A stretch of DNA of 16,406 nt, taken from positions 1-16,406 of the forward strand of contig JBPCVV010000267.1 of assembly GCA_051010195.1 (NCBI GenBank). The letters run 5' to 3'. Position numbers and translations under genes: made by a program. This DNA comes from Anderseniella sp051010195. Lineage in GTDB: Bacteria > Pseudomonadota > Alphaproteobacteria > Rhizobiales > Aestuariivirgaceae. Shown piece by piece: positions 1 to 6,535 of this stretch. The stretch's first letter is position 1, and every line of letters begins with the position of its first letter. Below the pieces are notes generated by a model. It was not told the DNA's origin. It did no database searches and was given only the letters and a program-made list of their open reading frames with translations.

Positions 1-125
1 TCGGTGGCGGTTGCAACGCGAAGACCGGTGGAAATCCGGTTCTGCACCATTTCAGTGTTCTTGTTGGTTTGCTGAAGCGTATGAAGCGCCGTCATAGCGG
101 CGGTGTTAGTCATGATACTCGACAT
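1..125 (-). CDS. Flagellin, N-terminal fragment (cut by left window edge)
   Basis: This is the first 41 codons of a flagellin, the filament subunit exported through the flagellar type III system. The translation begins MSSIMTNTAAMTALHTLQQ and continues to NRISTGLRVATAT. This is the conserved D0/D1 amino-terminal helix of flagellins; the N-R-I-S-T-G-L-R-V segment is diagnostic, and the form resembles rhizobial flagellins starting MTSILTN. The ATG at 125-123 was chosen because GGGGA (complement of 135-139) lies nine bases upstream; a second in-frame ATG four codons later is less well placed. It follows fliP by 188 bases on the same strand, as in the Sinorhizobium fliP-flaA arrangement. The Shine-Dalgarno lies in an inverted repeat, described separately. 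Which flagellin paralogue this is cannot be told from the fragment. Confidence 0.9.
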   Translation of the reverse strand, partial: MSSIMTNTAAMTALHTLQQTNKNTEMVQNRISTGLRVATAT

Positions 126-130
126 GAAAT

Positions 131-165
131 TATGTCCCCAGATGTAACGTTATTATTGGGACATA
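131..165 (-). promoter_or_regulatory. Hairpin occluding the flagellin ribosome binding site
   Basis: TATGTCCC (131-138) and GGGACATA (158-165) are perfect 8-base complements around a 19-base loop. In the flagellin mRNA the 3' arm carries most of the Shine-Dalgarno sequence GGGGA, nine bases before the ATG, so folding would hide the ribosome binding site. The loop contains the palindrome TAACGTTA (145-152). In Caulobacter, FlbT is known to act on the 5' leader of flagellin mRNA; the same kind of control here is an inference. No transcription start was identified, so whether the whole element is transcribed is unproven. Confidence 0.5.
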
Positions 166-181
166 CCGGTCTTTACCGGTA
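164..181. repeat. Tandem ACCGGT palindromes, 10-bp spacing
   Basis: TACCGGT at 164-170 and ACCGGTA at 175-181 form a perfect 7-base inverted repeat with a 4-base spacer. The core ACCGGT is itself palindromic, so it is also a direct repeat at 165-170 and 175-180, starting exactly 10 bases apart, about one helical turn. It could be an RNA hairpin stacked on the ribosome-binding-site hairpin, with which it shares 164-165, or a DNA operator upstream of the flagellin gene. No T-run follows it on either strand, so it is not a standard intrinsic terminator. Confidence 0.4.
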
Positions 182-313
182 AGGCGGCTCGGCGTCATGC
201 CTACAATGCAGATTATTTATCTCATTGCCCTGCCTTCGATCTGTCTGGTTCTAGCTGCAAAACGTAAAGTGGGAGTTAATTCGCTTAACGGCTGATACCT
301 AATTTCGACTACT
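182..313. other. Intergenic region fliP-flagellin, presumed promoter region
   Basis: This stretch should hold the flagellin promoter. I found no sigma-54 motif (TGGCAC-N5-TTGC) on the minus strand and no convincing sigma-28 pair. A small inverted repeat, GTTAA..TTAAC (275-289), lies 25 bases after the fliP stop but lacks a T-tract and is at best a weak 3' end for the fliP transcript. Confidence 0.3.
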
Positions 314-1075
314 TCATGAGATTGACCTCATTAACCCGCCAACGAGCAAACTCCAGCCGTCTATCAAGACGAAAAACAGCACCTTGAATGGCAACGAAAT
401 TACGGTTGGCGGCAACATCATCATTCCCATCGACATGGTCAAGGTGGCCACTACCAGATCGATAACCAGGAACGGCAGGATAACGAGGAAACCCATTTCG
501 AACGCCCGCCGCAACTCAGAGATCATGAACGCAGGGATCAGCACCCTCAGACCTGTTTCTTCCGGTGCGACGGCGACGAGAGTTGCTTTGTCGGTACCGT
601 TTTGGGTGTTCGCCAAATCAAGAAACAATTCCAGGTCCTTTGGGCGAACCTGGGTCAGCATGAACTGCCGGAACGGATCTGATATTCGTTGAAATGCAAC
701 CTCCTCAGTAATCTCACCATTGTTCAGCGGCATCACCCCTTCGTTCCACCCCTTGTCAAAGGTTGGCGCCATTACCTGAAAGGTCATGAACAATGCCAGG
801 CTGACGAGTATAATGTTGGCCGGCGTTGACGGCAGCCCCAGGCCTGACCTGAGAAATGACAGAACAATTATGAAGCGCGTGAAGCATGTAACCATAATGA
901 GCAGGCCAGGCGCGAGCGACAGCACTGTAACAAGGCCAAACATCTGAACGATACGGCCGCTGGCAGACGCATCACCAGTGGGGAGCAGGTTGTCCAATTG
1001 CGGCACTTGTGCATGGACGTCAGCAGTCATCAGGAATAGCAACGCCGCAACGCTGAACAGGGTGAAGCGCATCAT
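314..1075 (-). CDS. fliP: Flagellar type III export gate protein FliP
   Basis: FliP is an inner-membrane subunit of the FliP-FliQ-FliR export gate inside the MS ring. The 253-residue product matches the usual FliP length. It has an N-terminal signal sequence (residues 1-22, ending VHA), then membrane segments including LAPGLLIMVTCFTRFIIVLS near residue 55, a periplasmic loop of about 75 residues, and the C-terminal pair with LIPAFMISELRRAFEMGFLV followed by DLVVATLTMSMGMMMLPP, all typical of the family. The ATG overlaps the fliL stop (ATGA), pointing to translational coupling. fliQ and fliR are not in the window. The flagellin gene lies next downstream. Confidence 0.97.
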   Translation of the reverse strand: MMRFTLFSVAALLFLMTADVHAQVPQLDNLLPTGDASASGRIVQMFGLVTVLSLAPGLLIMVTCFTRFIIVLSFLRSGLGLPSTPANIILVSLALFMTFQVMAPTFDKGWNEGVMPLNNGEITEEVAFQRISDPFRQFMLTQVRPKDLELFLDLANTQNGTDKATLVAVAPEETGLRVLIPAFMISELRRAFEMGFLVILPFLVIDLVVATLTMSMGMMMLPPTVISLPFKVLFFVLIDGWSLLVGGLMRSIS

Positions 1076-1635
1076 TCGATCACCAGCATTTTCAGCAAGA
1101 CCTGATTTACAGCGCCACCGGAGCGAATTCTGGCGCGCTCCGAAATGTCTTCCTTGTAATGGGTGATGCCACTGCTGCCAGATATGCTGGCGAGTGACAA
1201 AGTGCGTGTGAACATCAGAAGGTCTTCTGCAATTGTCGACGTCAGCAGGTTCTTGTCGCCGTCGTAGGTCGAGACCAACTCGATGCTGGCCTCTATCCGA
1301 ACCCAGGTCTCAGCCGGATTTGCAAGGTTGGTGACAACCGGCTCCAAATCGATAATCTCGATAGCCTGGGCTGCTTCAGGTTCGACGTCATCATCAGGTT
1401 TCATCTGGTCGCTGCCGGCGGATTTCCCGTGACCACTTGTTTTTGCACTATCGGTCTTATTGGACTTCGCGGTGTTGGCATGTGGTGCAGGCGTCTCAAT
1501 CAGAAAACCACCAGCCCCGAACCCGGCGCCAGCGGAAATCAGTGTCAAAACAACACCCGCCACAATGAATGAAATCATGCTCCCGCCGGAAGATTTGGCC
1601 GCAGCAGTACCAGCGTCAGTATCAATATCAGCCAT
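1072..1635 (-). CDS. fliL: Flagellar basal-body-associated protein FliL
   Basis: FliL is a single-pass inner-membrane protein next to the stators, which supports torque and stator stability. The 187-residue product has a short cytoplasmic N-terminus, one membrane helix (about residues 20-45, rich in Gly, Ala and Val), a charged low-complexity linker (about 50-90, many Lys, Ser, Asp) and a periplasmic FliL domain. That domain includes LEPVVTNLANPAETWVRIEA and ends with a typical MLVIE tail. An ATG at 1635 follows a weak AAGGT. The gene is 23 bases after flgH and overlaps fliP by four bases. The sequence is divergent, but domain layout and position make the identification secure. Confidence 0.93.
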   Translation of the reverse strand: MADIDTDAGTAAAKSSGGSMISFIVAGVVLTLISAGAGFGAGGFLIETPAPHANTAKSNKTDSAKTSGHGKSAGSDQMKPDDDVEPEAAQAIEIIDLEPVVTNLANPAETWVRIEASIELVSTYDGDKNLLTSTIAEDLLMFTRTLSLASISGSSGITHYKEDISERARIRSGGAVNQVLLKMLVIE

Positions 1636-1658
1636 TTACAGACCTTGAGTGCCTCGCA

Positions 1659-2360
1659 CTAGAAAGGAGTGTATCGATCGAAAAATTGCTGTCCGAACCC
1701 GGGTTTTTGAACGTCCGTGACCCGGCCGCGTCCGCCGTAGGAAATCCTCGCTTCGGCAATTTTGTCATAAGCGATGGTGTTGTTGCTGGCCACGTGAAGA
1801 GGATCAACGACGCCAACCACCGTTAGTTCCCTGATCTCAAAATTGACACGTATTTCCTGTGACCCGCTGATCAACATATGTCCGTTTGGCAGCACGCCCG
1901 TCACAATTGCAGCAACAGACAGTTTAATGCGCTCAGAGCGGGAAATCGAACCATCACCGGTTATGGTAGACTCGGACTCGGTGTTCAGTTTCGCAGAGCC
2001 AGATTCTCCCATCCCCATCCATTCATAAATTACGTCAAATCCGATCCCAATGTCTGATTCGCGCGATCGATCAATGTTGCTATTGAGGGAGGCACGGTCA
2101 TCAATCGAGATGGCTACCGTTAGTACATCGCCTACCTTCTTCGCCCTTCGGTCCCTGAACAAATCTGCCGCTGAGCCGCCCCACTTGGGAAATACCTGAT
2201 CTGACGAAGCTTGCGGAGCAAAACTCGCAGCTTTCACCATTGGCGGATCGGCCAAACCGGCGCCAACCGGTTGCAGGGCCGGTGGTTGCGTTAAGTCTTC
2301 GAAAGCGCTGCTACACCCGGCAAGCAGCAGCAATACTATCAGCATCAACTTCGGTTTCAT
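1659..2360 (-). CDS. flgH: Flagellar L-ring lipoprotein FlgH
   Basis: FlgH forms the L ring, the outer-membrane bushing for the rod. The 233-residue product starts with a lipoprotein signal, MKPKLMLIVLLLLAGCSS, whose lipobox LAGC puts the lipidated cysteine at residue 16. The mature part contains the conserved SAADLFRDRRAKKVGDVLTV and the segment from IDDRASLNSN to NSNIDRSRESD characteristic of FlgH. A C-terminal YGGRGRVTDVQKPGFGQQFF follows. The ATG overlaps the motE stop by four bases. Together with FlgI and FlgA from the same operon it completes the ring system around the distal rod. Confidence 0.97.
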   Translation of the reverse strand: MKPKLMLIVLLLLAGCSSAFEDLTQPPALQPVGAGLADPPMVKAASFAPQASSDQVFPKWGGSAADLFRDRRAKKVGDVLTVAISIDDRASLNSNIDRSRESDIGIGFDVIYEWMGMGESGSAKLNTESESTITGDGSISRSERIKLSVAAIVTGVLPNGHMLISGSQEIRVNFEIRELTVVGVVDPLHVASNNTIAYDKIAEARISYGGRGRVTDVQKPGFGQQFFDRYTPF

Positions 2361-2911
2361 TTTGTTTTCTTTTTGCTAACAGGAGCGTACTTTGAAGCTC
2401 CACTGACCAAAGAAACAAGTCGCGCAGCGCGCGCAGCAGCCATCTCGTTAAAGATCAAACTGATCACTCGCGGTTTCAACTTGAGAAGCAATGCGGACGC
2501 GGTCTCATCATCCAATGCACTAATGTGCCCGGCGGCCACATCCGGTTTCATCTTTTGAAAGATCGCGGTCAGTCGTTCGTTGGCACGATTTACGAACCGG
2601 TCTCTGCGTTCCACCCACTGCTGAAGCTCCTGACGCTCGCTCTCCAGCTTGTCAGTTGCCTTGCTCACATCATCCTGAAGTTTTTTGAGCTCGGATACTT
2701 GCCAGCCAAACCGGGCCTCAGATGCAACATCATGAAAGCTCTCGCAATAATCGTTTGCGGATTTTAGGCTTGACGGCGTCGATACAGTACCTGTGATCAG
2801 CAGCAGGTCAGCCTCCTGTTCGATGCCGGTGTCCTGCGCCGGCAGCACCTGCGAATGCACAAGCGCAGCCAGCATTATGAAAACAAAGGTCGCGGTCTTG
2901 ATGTACGTCAT
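2357..2911 (-). CDS. motE: MotE-like periplasmic motor chaperone
   Basis: The 184-residue product resembles MotE, known in Sinorhizobium as a periplasmic chaperone for the motility protein MotC. It has an N-terminal signal sequence (about 1-25), a single cysteine at residue 56 in NDYCESFHDVASEARFGW, a long coiled coil (about 70-120) and a C-terminal MgtE-N-like helical domain with IFQKMKPDVAAGHISALDD. The YC..DVA..AR pattern is the usual MotE signature. As I recall, Sinorhizobium MotE forms disulfide-linked dimers, for which the lone cysteine would serve. The gene sits between flgI and flgH, with four-base ATGA overlaps on both sides, the standard rhizobial position. motB and motC are not in the window. 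Confidence 0.88.
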   Translation of the reverse strand: MTYIKTATFVFIMLAALVHSQVLPAQDTGIEQEADLLLITGTVSTPSSLKSANDYCESFHDVASEARFGWQVSELKKLQDDVSKATDKLESERQELQQWVERRDRFVNRANERLTAIFQKMKPDVAAGHISALDDETASALLLKLKPRVISLIFNEMAAARAARLVSLVSGASKYAPVSKKKTK

Positions 2912-4038
2912 TGGATAATCAATTCGGAATGAAGCGCACCTGCAGATTTGATGGCCTGGAGGATCGCAATTATGCCCTTGGGCTTCAGACCCATCTGGTT
3001 CAATCCCTGAACCAGGCTTTGAAGACTGGTACCGCCCAGAATTCCAAATTGCCCCAGGGGTTCTTCGTCAAAGATCGAAGTTTCACTTGTTTCGGTCGTC
3101 CGCCCGTCAGAAAATGCCTCCGGCTGCGACACTGCCGGCGTCTCTGTCACTCGCACCGTCAAACTACCGTGGGTAACTGCGACGGTGGAAATGCGGACGC
3201 TTTTACCTATGACAATTGTGCCAGTACGCTCATCCACGACCACGACAGCGGGTTCATCCGGGACAACGAAAAGGGTTCCAATCTCGGCAAGAAATCTCGC
3301 TGCAGATAGGTTGGGTGGCTTCTTAAGCATAACCGTCCGGGCATCTTTCTCCTTTGCAGTAACAGCGTTAAAGCGCTTTTTGGAATACTCATTGACGAGG
3401 TCCGCAATCTGCACCGCGAGAGAAAAATCCGGATTGTTCAATTCAAGAGCAATGAAGTCAGTTTTGTTGATTTGGTCCGGCAACGCACGTTCAACATGGG
3501 CACCATTGGGAATTCGACCTGAAGTCGGCACTCCATCGGTTAGCGTTTCACTCTCGCCTTCGGCGGTGAAACCACCAACACTAATTGGGCCTTGAGCTAC
3601 TGAATAAACATTGCCGTCATTGGCCGTCAGAAGCGTCATGACCAACATACCGCCCCGAAGCGATGTCGCATCGCCCAGAGACGATGTGCTGACATCTATC
3701 CTTGAACCAACGGCTGCGTTTGATGGCAAATTTGCAGTGACAACTACAGCGGCGACATTCTTTGCCCGCAGGGCGCCGGTCGGCACATTGACGCCGAGCC
3801 GATCCAGCATTGACTTGATGGACTGAGTGGTAAAAGGAGAGCCGCGAGCACTGTCGCCTGTTCCGTTCAAACCGATGACCAGCCCATATCCCACCAATTG
3901 CAGGTCCCTCACGCTGCTTATGGTAGTGATATCCTTGATGCGCACCGACGGTCCCGTTTGCGGCGTTTTTCCGGCCATTGCAGGTGCAAGACTGAAAATC
4001 GCTGCAACCAGGGCAATCACAAAATACAGCCACTTCAT
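2908..4038 (-). CDS. flgI: Flagellar P-ring protein FlgI
   Basis: FlgI assembles the P ring in the peptidoglycan layer around the distal rod. The 376-residue product, a normal length, has a signal peptide ending APAMA near residue 22. The family blocks follow in order: VRIKDITTISSVRDLQLVGY, GLVIGLNGTGDSARGSPFT, then TQSIKSMLDRLGVNV, NVAAVVVTANLPSNAAVGS, RIDVSTSSLGDATSLRGGML, and near the C-terminus VNQMGLKP-like NQMGLKPKGIIAILQAIKSA. The ATG at 4038 overlaps the flgA stop (ATGA), and its own stop overlaps the motE start in the same way. FlgA, encoded immediately upstream, is the expected assembly chaperone. Confidence 0.98.
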   Translation of the reverse strand: MKWLYFVIALVAAIFSLAPAMAGKTPQTGPSVRIKDITTISSVRDLQLVGYGLVIGLNGTGDSARGSPFTTQSIKSMLDRLGVNVPTGALRAKNVAAVVVTANLPSNAAVGSRIDVSTSSLGDATSLRGGMLVMTLLTANDGNVYSVAQGPISVGGFTAEGESETLTDGVPTSGRIPNGAHVERALPDQINKTDFIALELNNPDFSLAVQIADLVNEYSKKRFNAVTAKEKDARTVMLKKPPNLSAARFLAEIGTLFVVPDEPAVVVVDERTGTIVIGKSVRISTVAVTHGSLTVRVTETPAVSQPEAFSDGRTTETSETSIFDEEPLGQFGILGGTSLQSLVQGLNQMGLKPKGIIAILQAIKSAGALHSELIIQ

Positions 4039-4505
4039 GGCATGATCCGCAATGAGCCATCGTGTTGAACATAGCCCGTTATGACGACACCACTGCCCAG
4101 GTTTCTTGCCTGAACGAGGTCTCCGTAAGAACCTGCCTGAAGCGATTGGGCAACACCCAAAATGGTAATTCCACCGGATTGAAAATAAGTCCTGATCGTC
4201 GTTCCTGGTTTGACCAATTTCGGTAACGCCAGAAAGGAAGTCAGCACAGGTTTTCCAGCCGGCAACACTCGGACCGGGGTTTTACCGACCATCTGGTCAA
4301 CATTTTGAACCAGCCTTTGCACTGGCCGCAGATAGGCAGGCTTCTGCTTCACCAATAACTGTTCGCTGCTGATCTTGTCTCCCGGGTAAAGAGTTACCGC
4401 AGGAACAATCATTTCGTCAGCGGCTCTGGCTATCAGCCCATGTCCCGACACAAGGACTGATAAAAATGCCAATCGGCCAAAGAAATTCAGACCCCGTCGC
4501 ATCAT
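4035..4505 (-). CDS. flgA: Flagellar P-ring assembly chaperone FlgA
   Basis: FlgA is a periplasmic chaperone for P-ring (FlgI) assembly. From the chosen start the protein has 156 residues, beginning with a signal peptide (MMRRGLNFFGRLAFLSVLV, cleavage probably after residue 28-29). The C-terminal SAF-like domain carries VLPAGKPVLTSFLALPKLVK and the FlgA core GTTIRTYFQSGGITILGVAQ, ending GSGVVITGYVQHDGSLRIMP. The ATG at 4505 was preferred to the earlier in-frame start at 4550 because the latter lies inside flgG and breaks the signal peptide, while TAGGT lies seven bases before 4505. It begins seven bases after flgG and overlaps flgI by four. Confidence 0.93.
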   Translation of the reverse strand: MMRRGLNFFGRLAFLSVLVSGHGLIARAADEMIVPAVTLYPGDKISSEQLLVKQKPAYLRPVQRLVQNVDQMVGKTPVRVLPAGKPVLTSFLALPKLVKPGTTIRTYFQSGGITILGVAQSLQAGSYGDLVQARNLGSGVVITGYVQHDGSLRIMP

Positions 4506-4512
4506 GAGATAC

Positions 4513-5304
4513 CTACCGCAGCCCCTGGGTGATTGTGGCTGACATTTCATCGGCTGCCTGGATAACCTTGGAGTTCATCTCATAGGCGCGCTGCGCAGCG
4601 ATCATCTCGGTTATCTCCTTAACCGCATCAACATTGGAGTTTTCAAGGTAGCCCTGCCGAATGGTCCCGAGCCCCGAACTTCCAGGCACGCCTGTAGCAG
4701 CCTGGCCGGAGGACTCATTGGCCCGGAACAAGTTGTCTCCGATCGCCTCCAGGCCTGCATCATTGGCAAAGCTGGCAAGCGCAATCTGGCCCAGGCTCTG
4801 CATTTCAACCTGCCCCGAGATTTGCGCGAACACTTCACCTGTGTTGTTGATATGAACTCCCAGAGTTTCAGGTGGGACCGTGAAGCCGGGCTGGAGAACG
4901 AAGCCGTCAATCGTCACCAACTGACCGTCCGCATTCCGGTTAAAAGCACCGGCACGAGTGTAGAGGGTTTCGCCGTCTGCCCCAGATATCTGGAACCATC
5001 CACGACCGGTTATAGCCAGGTCAAGCTTGTTTGAGGTGCTGGCAAGGCCACCTTGCTGATGCAAGTTTCGAACAGCGGCCGTCTTTACACCTAGCCCGAC
5101 ATAAGCACCTTCAGGCACCACGGAAAGCCCGGTACTGCCGGCGATCCCTGCCGTACGTTCATTCTGGTAGAGCAGATCGGTAAATTCGGCGCGGGATCTT
5201 TTGAAACCGGTTGTGTTTATGTTCGCGACGTTATTGGAAATGACTTCCAGATTGGTTTGCTGGGCGTTCATACCAGTAGCCGCGATAGCGAGAGCTTTCA
5301 ACAT
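4513..5304 (-). CDS. flgG: Flagellar distal rod protein FlgG
   Basis: FlgG builds the distal rod and is exported through the flagellar type III system without a cleaved signal. The 263-residue product opens with MLKALAIAATGMNAQQTNLE and continues VISNNVANINTTGFKRSRAE, nearly the textbook FlgG N-terminus. A FlgG-type segment, LDLAITGRGWFQI, follows, and the C-terminus has GYLENSNVDAVKEITEMIAA and QRAYEMNSKVIQAADEM. The ATG is preceded by GAGGA at good spacing. The gene begins ten bases after fliE and is followed by flgA. Confidence 0.98.
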   Translation of the reverse strand: MLKALAIAATGMNAQQTNLEVISNNVANINTTGFKRSRAEFTDLLYQNERTAGIAGSTGLSVVPEGAYVGLGVKTAAVRNLHQQGGLASTSNKLDLAITGRGWFQISGADGETLYTRAGAFNRNADGQLVTIDGFVLQPGFTVPPETLGVHINNTGEVFAQISGQVEMQSLGQIALASFANDAGLEAIGDNLFRANESSGQAATGVPGSSGLGTIRQGYLENSNVDAVKEITEMIAAQRAYEMNSKVIQAADEMSATITQGLR

Positions 5305-5314
5305 AGGGATATCC

Positions 5315-5623
5315 TCAAATCTGCATCCGTGTGAGTTCGGTGTAAGTCGAAATCACCTTGTCGCGAACAGCCACTGCCTGTTGCAGCTTGCGTTCAGCTT
5401 CCATGATTTTGGTAACAGCGTCCTGAGCTGATGTTTGTCCGCTCATAGCGCCAATGGCTGCGGCCTCACTTTCGCGAAGTGCGGATACGGTAGACGTTGC
5501 CATGGAAGACATCAGTTTTGAGAAATCCACTTCCGGATTGCCTGTCGCAGACGCTGGCGACACCGCATTTTGAGTTAGACCTGAAACCGCGGAGGACTGA
5601 AGTGGGTTTATGGGTGTGATCAT
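5315..5623 (-). CDS. fliE: Flagellar hook-basal body protein FliE
   Basis: FliE is a small protein linking the MS ring to the proximal rod, and among the first axial proteins exported. The 102-residue product fits the family (about 100). Its N-terminus is Ser- and Ala-rich, and the C-terminal helical part contains QDAVTKIMEAERKLQQAVAV and RDKVISTYTELTRMQI, matching the FliE pattern ending in E-L/I-x-R-M-Q-I. The Shine-Dalgarno AGGAAA overlaps the end of flgC, and the intergenic gap is four bases. flgG follows after ten bases. Confidence 0.96.
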   Translation of the reverse strand: MITPINPLQSSAVSGLTQNAVSPASATGNPEVDFSKLMSSMATSTVSALRESEAAAIGAMSGQTSAQDAVTKIMEAERKLQQAVAVRDKVISTYTELTRMQI

Positions 5624-5627
5624 TTGC

Positions 5628-6044
5628 TTATTTCCTGATTAGTTCGGCAAGCATTGAGAACATCTGTTTCGTCTGCTTGATGACCTGCAGATCAGCCTCG
5701 TAAATACGAACGGTGTCCTGCATGTCGGCGACCTCAACGATCGGGTTAACGTTGGAAAACTTCACATAACCGTTCTGATCCGCAGCCGGGTGATCAGGCC
5801 GAAACTCGACACGAAACGGAGCTTTATCGACGCCAAACTGGGACACCTTTGCCTGGCGCGCACCGGTCGCGATATCGACGACCTCGGCAAATGTTACGGT
5901 CTTGCGGGCATAGGGATCCGCTCCAGGCGTCTTGCCGGTGGAATTGGCGTTCGCCAGGTTCTGCGAAATTATACGCATTCGTTGCGACTGTGTTTCCAGC
6001 CCTGACGACGCCGCAATGAGGGATGCACCGAGGGGATCAATCAT
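5628..6044 (-). CDS. flgC: Flagellar proximal rod protein FlgC
   Basis: FlgC is a proximal rod subunit exported by the flagellar type III apparatus. From the ATG the product has 138 residues, beginning MIDPLGASLIAASSGLETQ and continuing RMRIISQNLANANSTGKTPG, the flagellar rod N-terminal motif. Mid-protein it has PDHPAADQNGYVKFSNVNP, typical of FlgC, and it ends RIYEADLQVIKQTKQMFSML. An in-frame TTG one codon upstream (6047) is possible, but the ATG at 6044 has AGGGGG/TAGG at suitable spacing. Gaps to flgB and fliE are four bases each. Confidence 0.96.
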   Translation of the reverse strand: MIDPLGASLIAASSGLETQSQRMRIISQNLANANSTGKTPGADPYARKTVTFAEVVDIATGARQAKVSQFGVDKAPFRVEFRPDHPAADQNGYVKFSNVNPIVEVADMQDTVRIYEADLQVIKQTKQMFSMLAELIRK

Positions 6045-6048
6045 CAAC

Positions 6049-6429
6049 CTACCCCCTGAGCCCGGACAACAGCATGTCGTGGAATGCTCTTGTCATATTG
6101 ACATTCATTGAAAACGCCCGGTTGACCTGACCCGCCTTCATCATTTCCTGTTCAAGCGAGACGGAGTTTCCGGAATGTGAAATCTCCCATGAAGCCTGTG
6201 TTGAAGTCGATTTGTCTGGCGAGAACCCACCTCGGCTGGATATATGATTTACGTTGGTGGCAGCCAGGGAGATCGGCGCTTCCTTCATGACCGCATCAAA
6301 CGATGGCACATCGGCACTGCGATAGCCTGGTGTTGCAGCATTCGCCACGTTCATCGCTATGGCCGCCTGTCGGGTGGACAACCAGTCACGCTGTTGGGCA
6401 GCTAAACTCAGCAGGTAAATTTCGCTCAT
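6049..6429 (-). CDS. flgB: Flagellar proximal rod protein FlgB
   Basis: FlgB is a proximal rod subunit. The 126-residue product begins MSEIYLLSLAAQQRDWLSTR and then QAAIAMNVANAATPGYRSAD, the flagellar rod-protein N-terminal motif. It ends in the helical segment NVNMTRAFHDMLLSGLRG. An earlier GTG at 6450 would add seven residues, but the ATG at 6429 fits the family and has GAGG nine bases upstream. It is the first gene of the flgB-flgC-fliE-flgG run and is preceded by a 106-base gap, the largest inside the block. The Shine-Dalgarno lies in a 6-base stem, described separately. Confidence 0.95.
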   Translation of the reverse strand: MSEIYLLSLAAQQRDWLSTRQAAIAMNVANAATPGYRSADVPSFDAVMKEAPISLAATNVNHISSRGGFSPDKSTSTQASWEISHSGNSVSLEQEMMKAGQVNRAFSMNVNMTRAFHDMLLSGLRG

Positions 6430-6436
6430 AATCCAC

Positions 6437-6463
6437 AGCCTCAATTGCACTACTCAAGAGGCT
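6437..6463 (-). promoter_or_regulatory. Possible hairpin over the flgB ribosome binding site
   Basis: AGCCTC (6437-6442) and GAGGCT (6458-6463) are perfect 6-base complements around a 15-base loop. On the minus-strand transcript the 3' arm is GAGGCT, whose GAGG is the likely flgB Shine-Dalgarno, nine bases before the ATG. A U-G pair could extend the stem by one. It is shorter than the flagellin hairpin and could be chance, but it occupies the one substantial gap in the middle of the block. Confidence 0.3.
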
Positions 6464-6535
6464 ATAGAATCTAACTTGTCTGAAGCTGGTGATTGAAGGA
6501 GCGTGGTGCCACGACATGGCCGTTTGAGATTTCGG
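6464..6535. other. Rest of the 106-base gap before flgB
   Basis: This stretch might hold an internal promoter for flgB onward. It contains an imperfect palindrome, CGTGGTGCCACG (6502-6513). On the minus strand TGGCAC occurs here, but the matching sigma-54 -12 element (GC at the right spacing) is absent. No confident -35/-10 pair was found. Confidence 0.2.

Noticed and set aside
254..300. TAAAG...GGCTGATA on the plus strand as a sigma-28 promoter
   Set aside because: The spacing is about 18 bases instead of about 11, and it would point into fliP antisense.
6490..6515. TGGCAC on the minus strand before flgB as a sigma-54 promoter
   Set aside because: The -12 element is absent: the expected TTGC after five bases reads TCCT, and the conserved GC is not in place.
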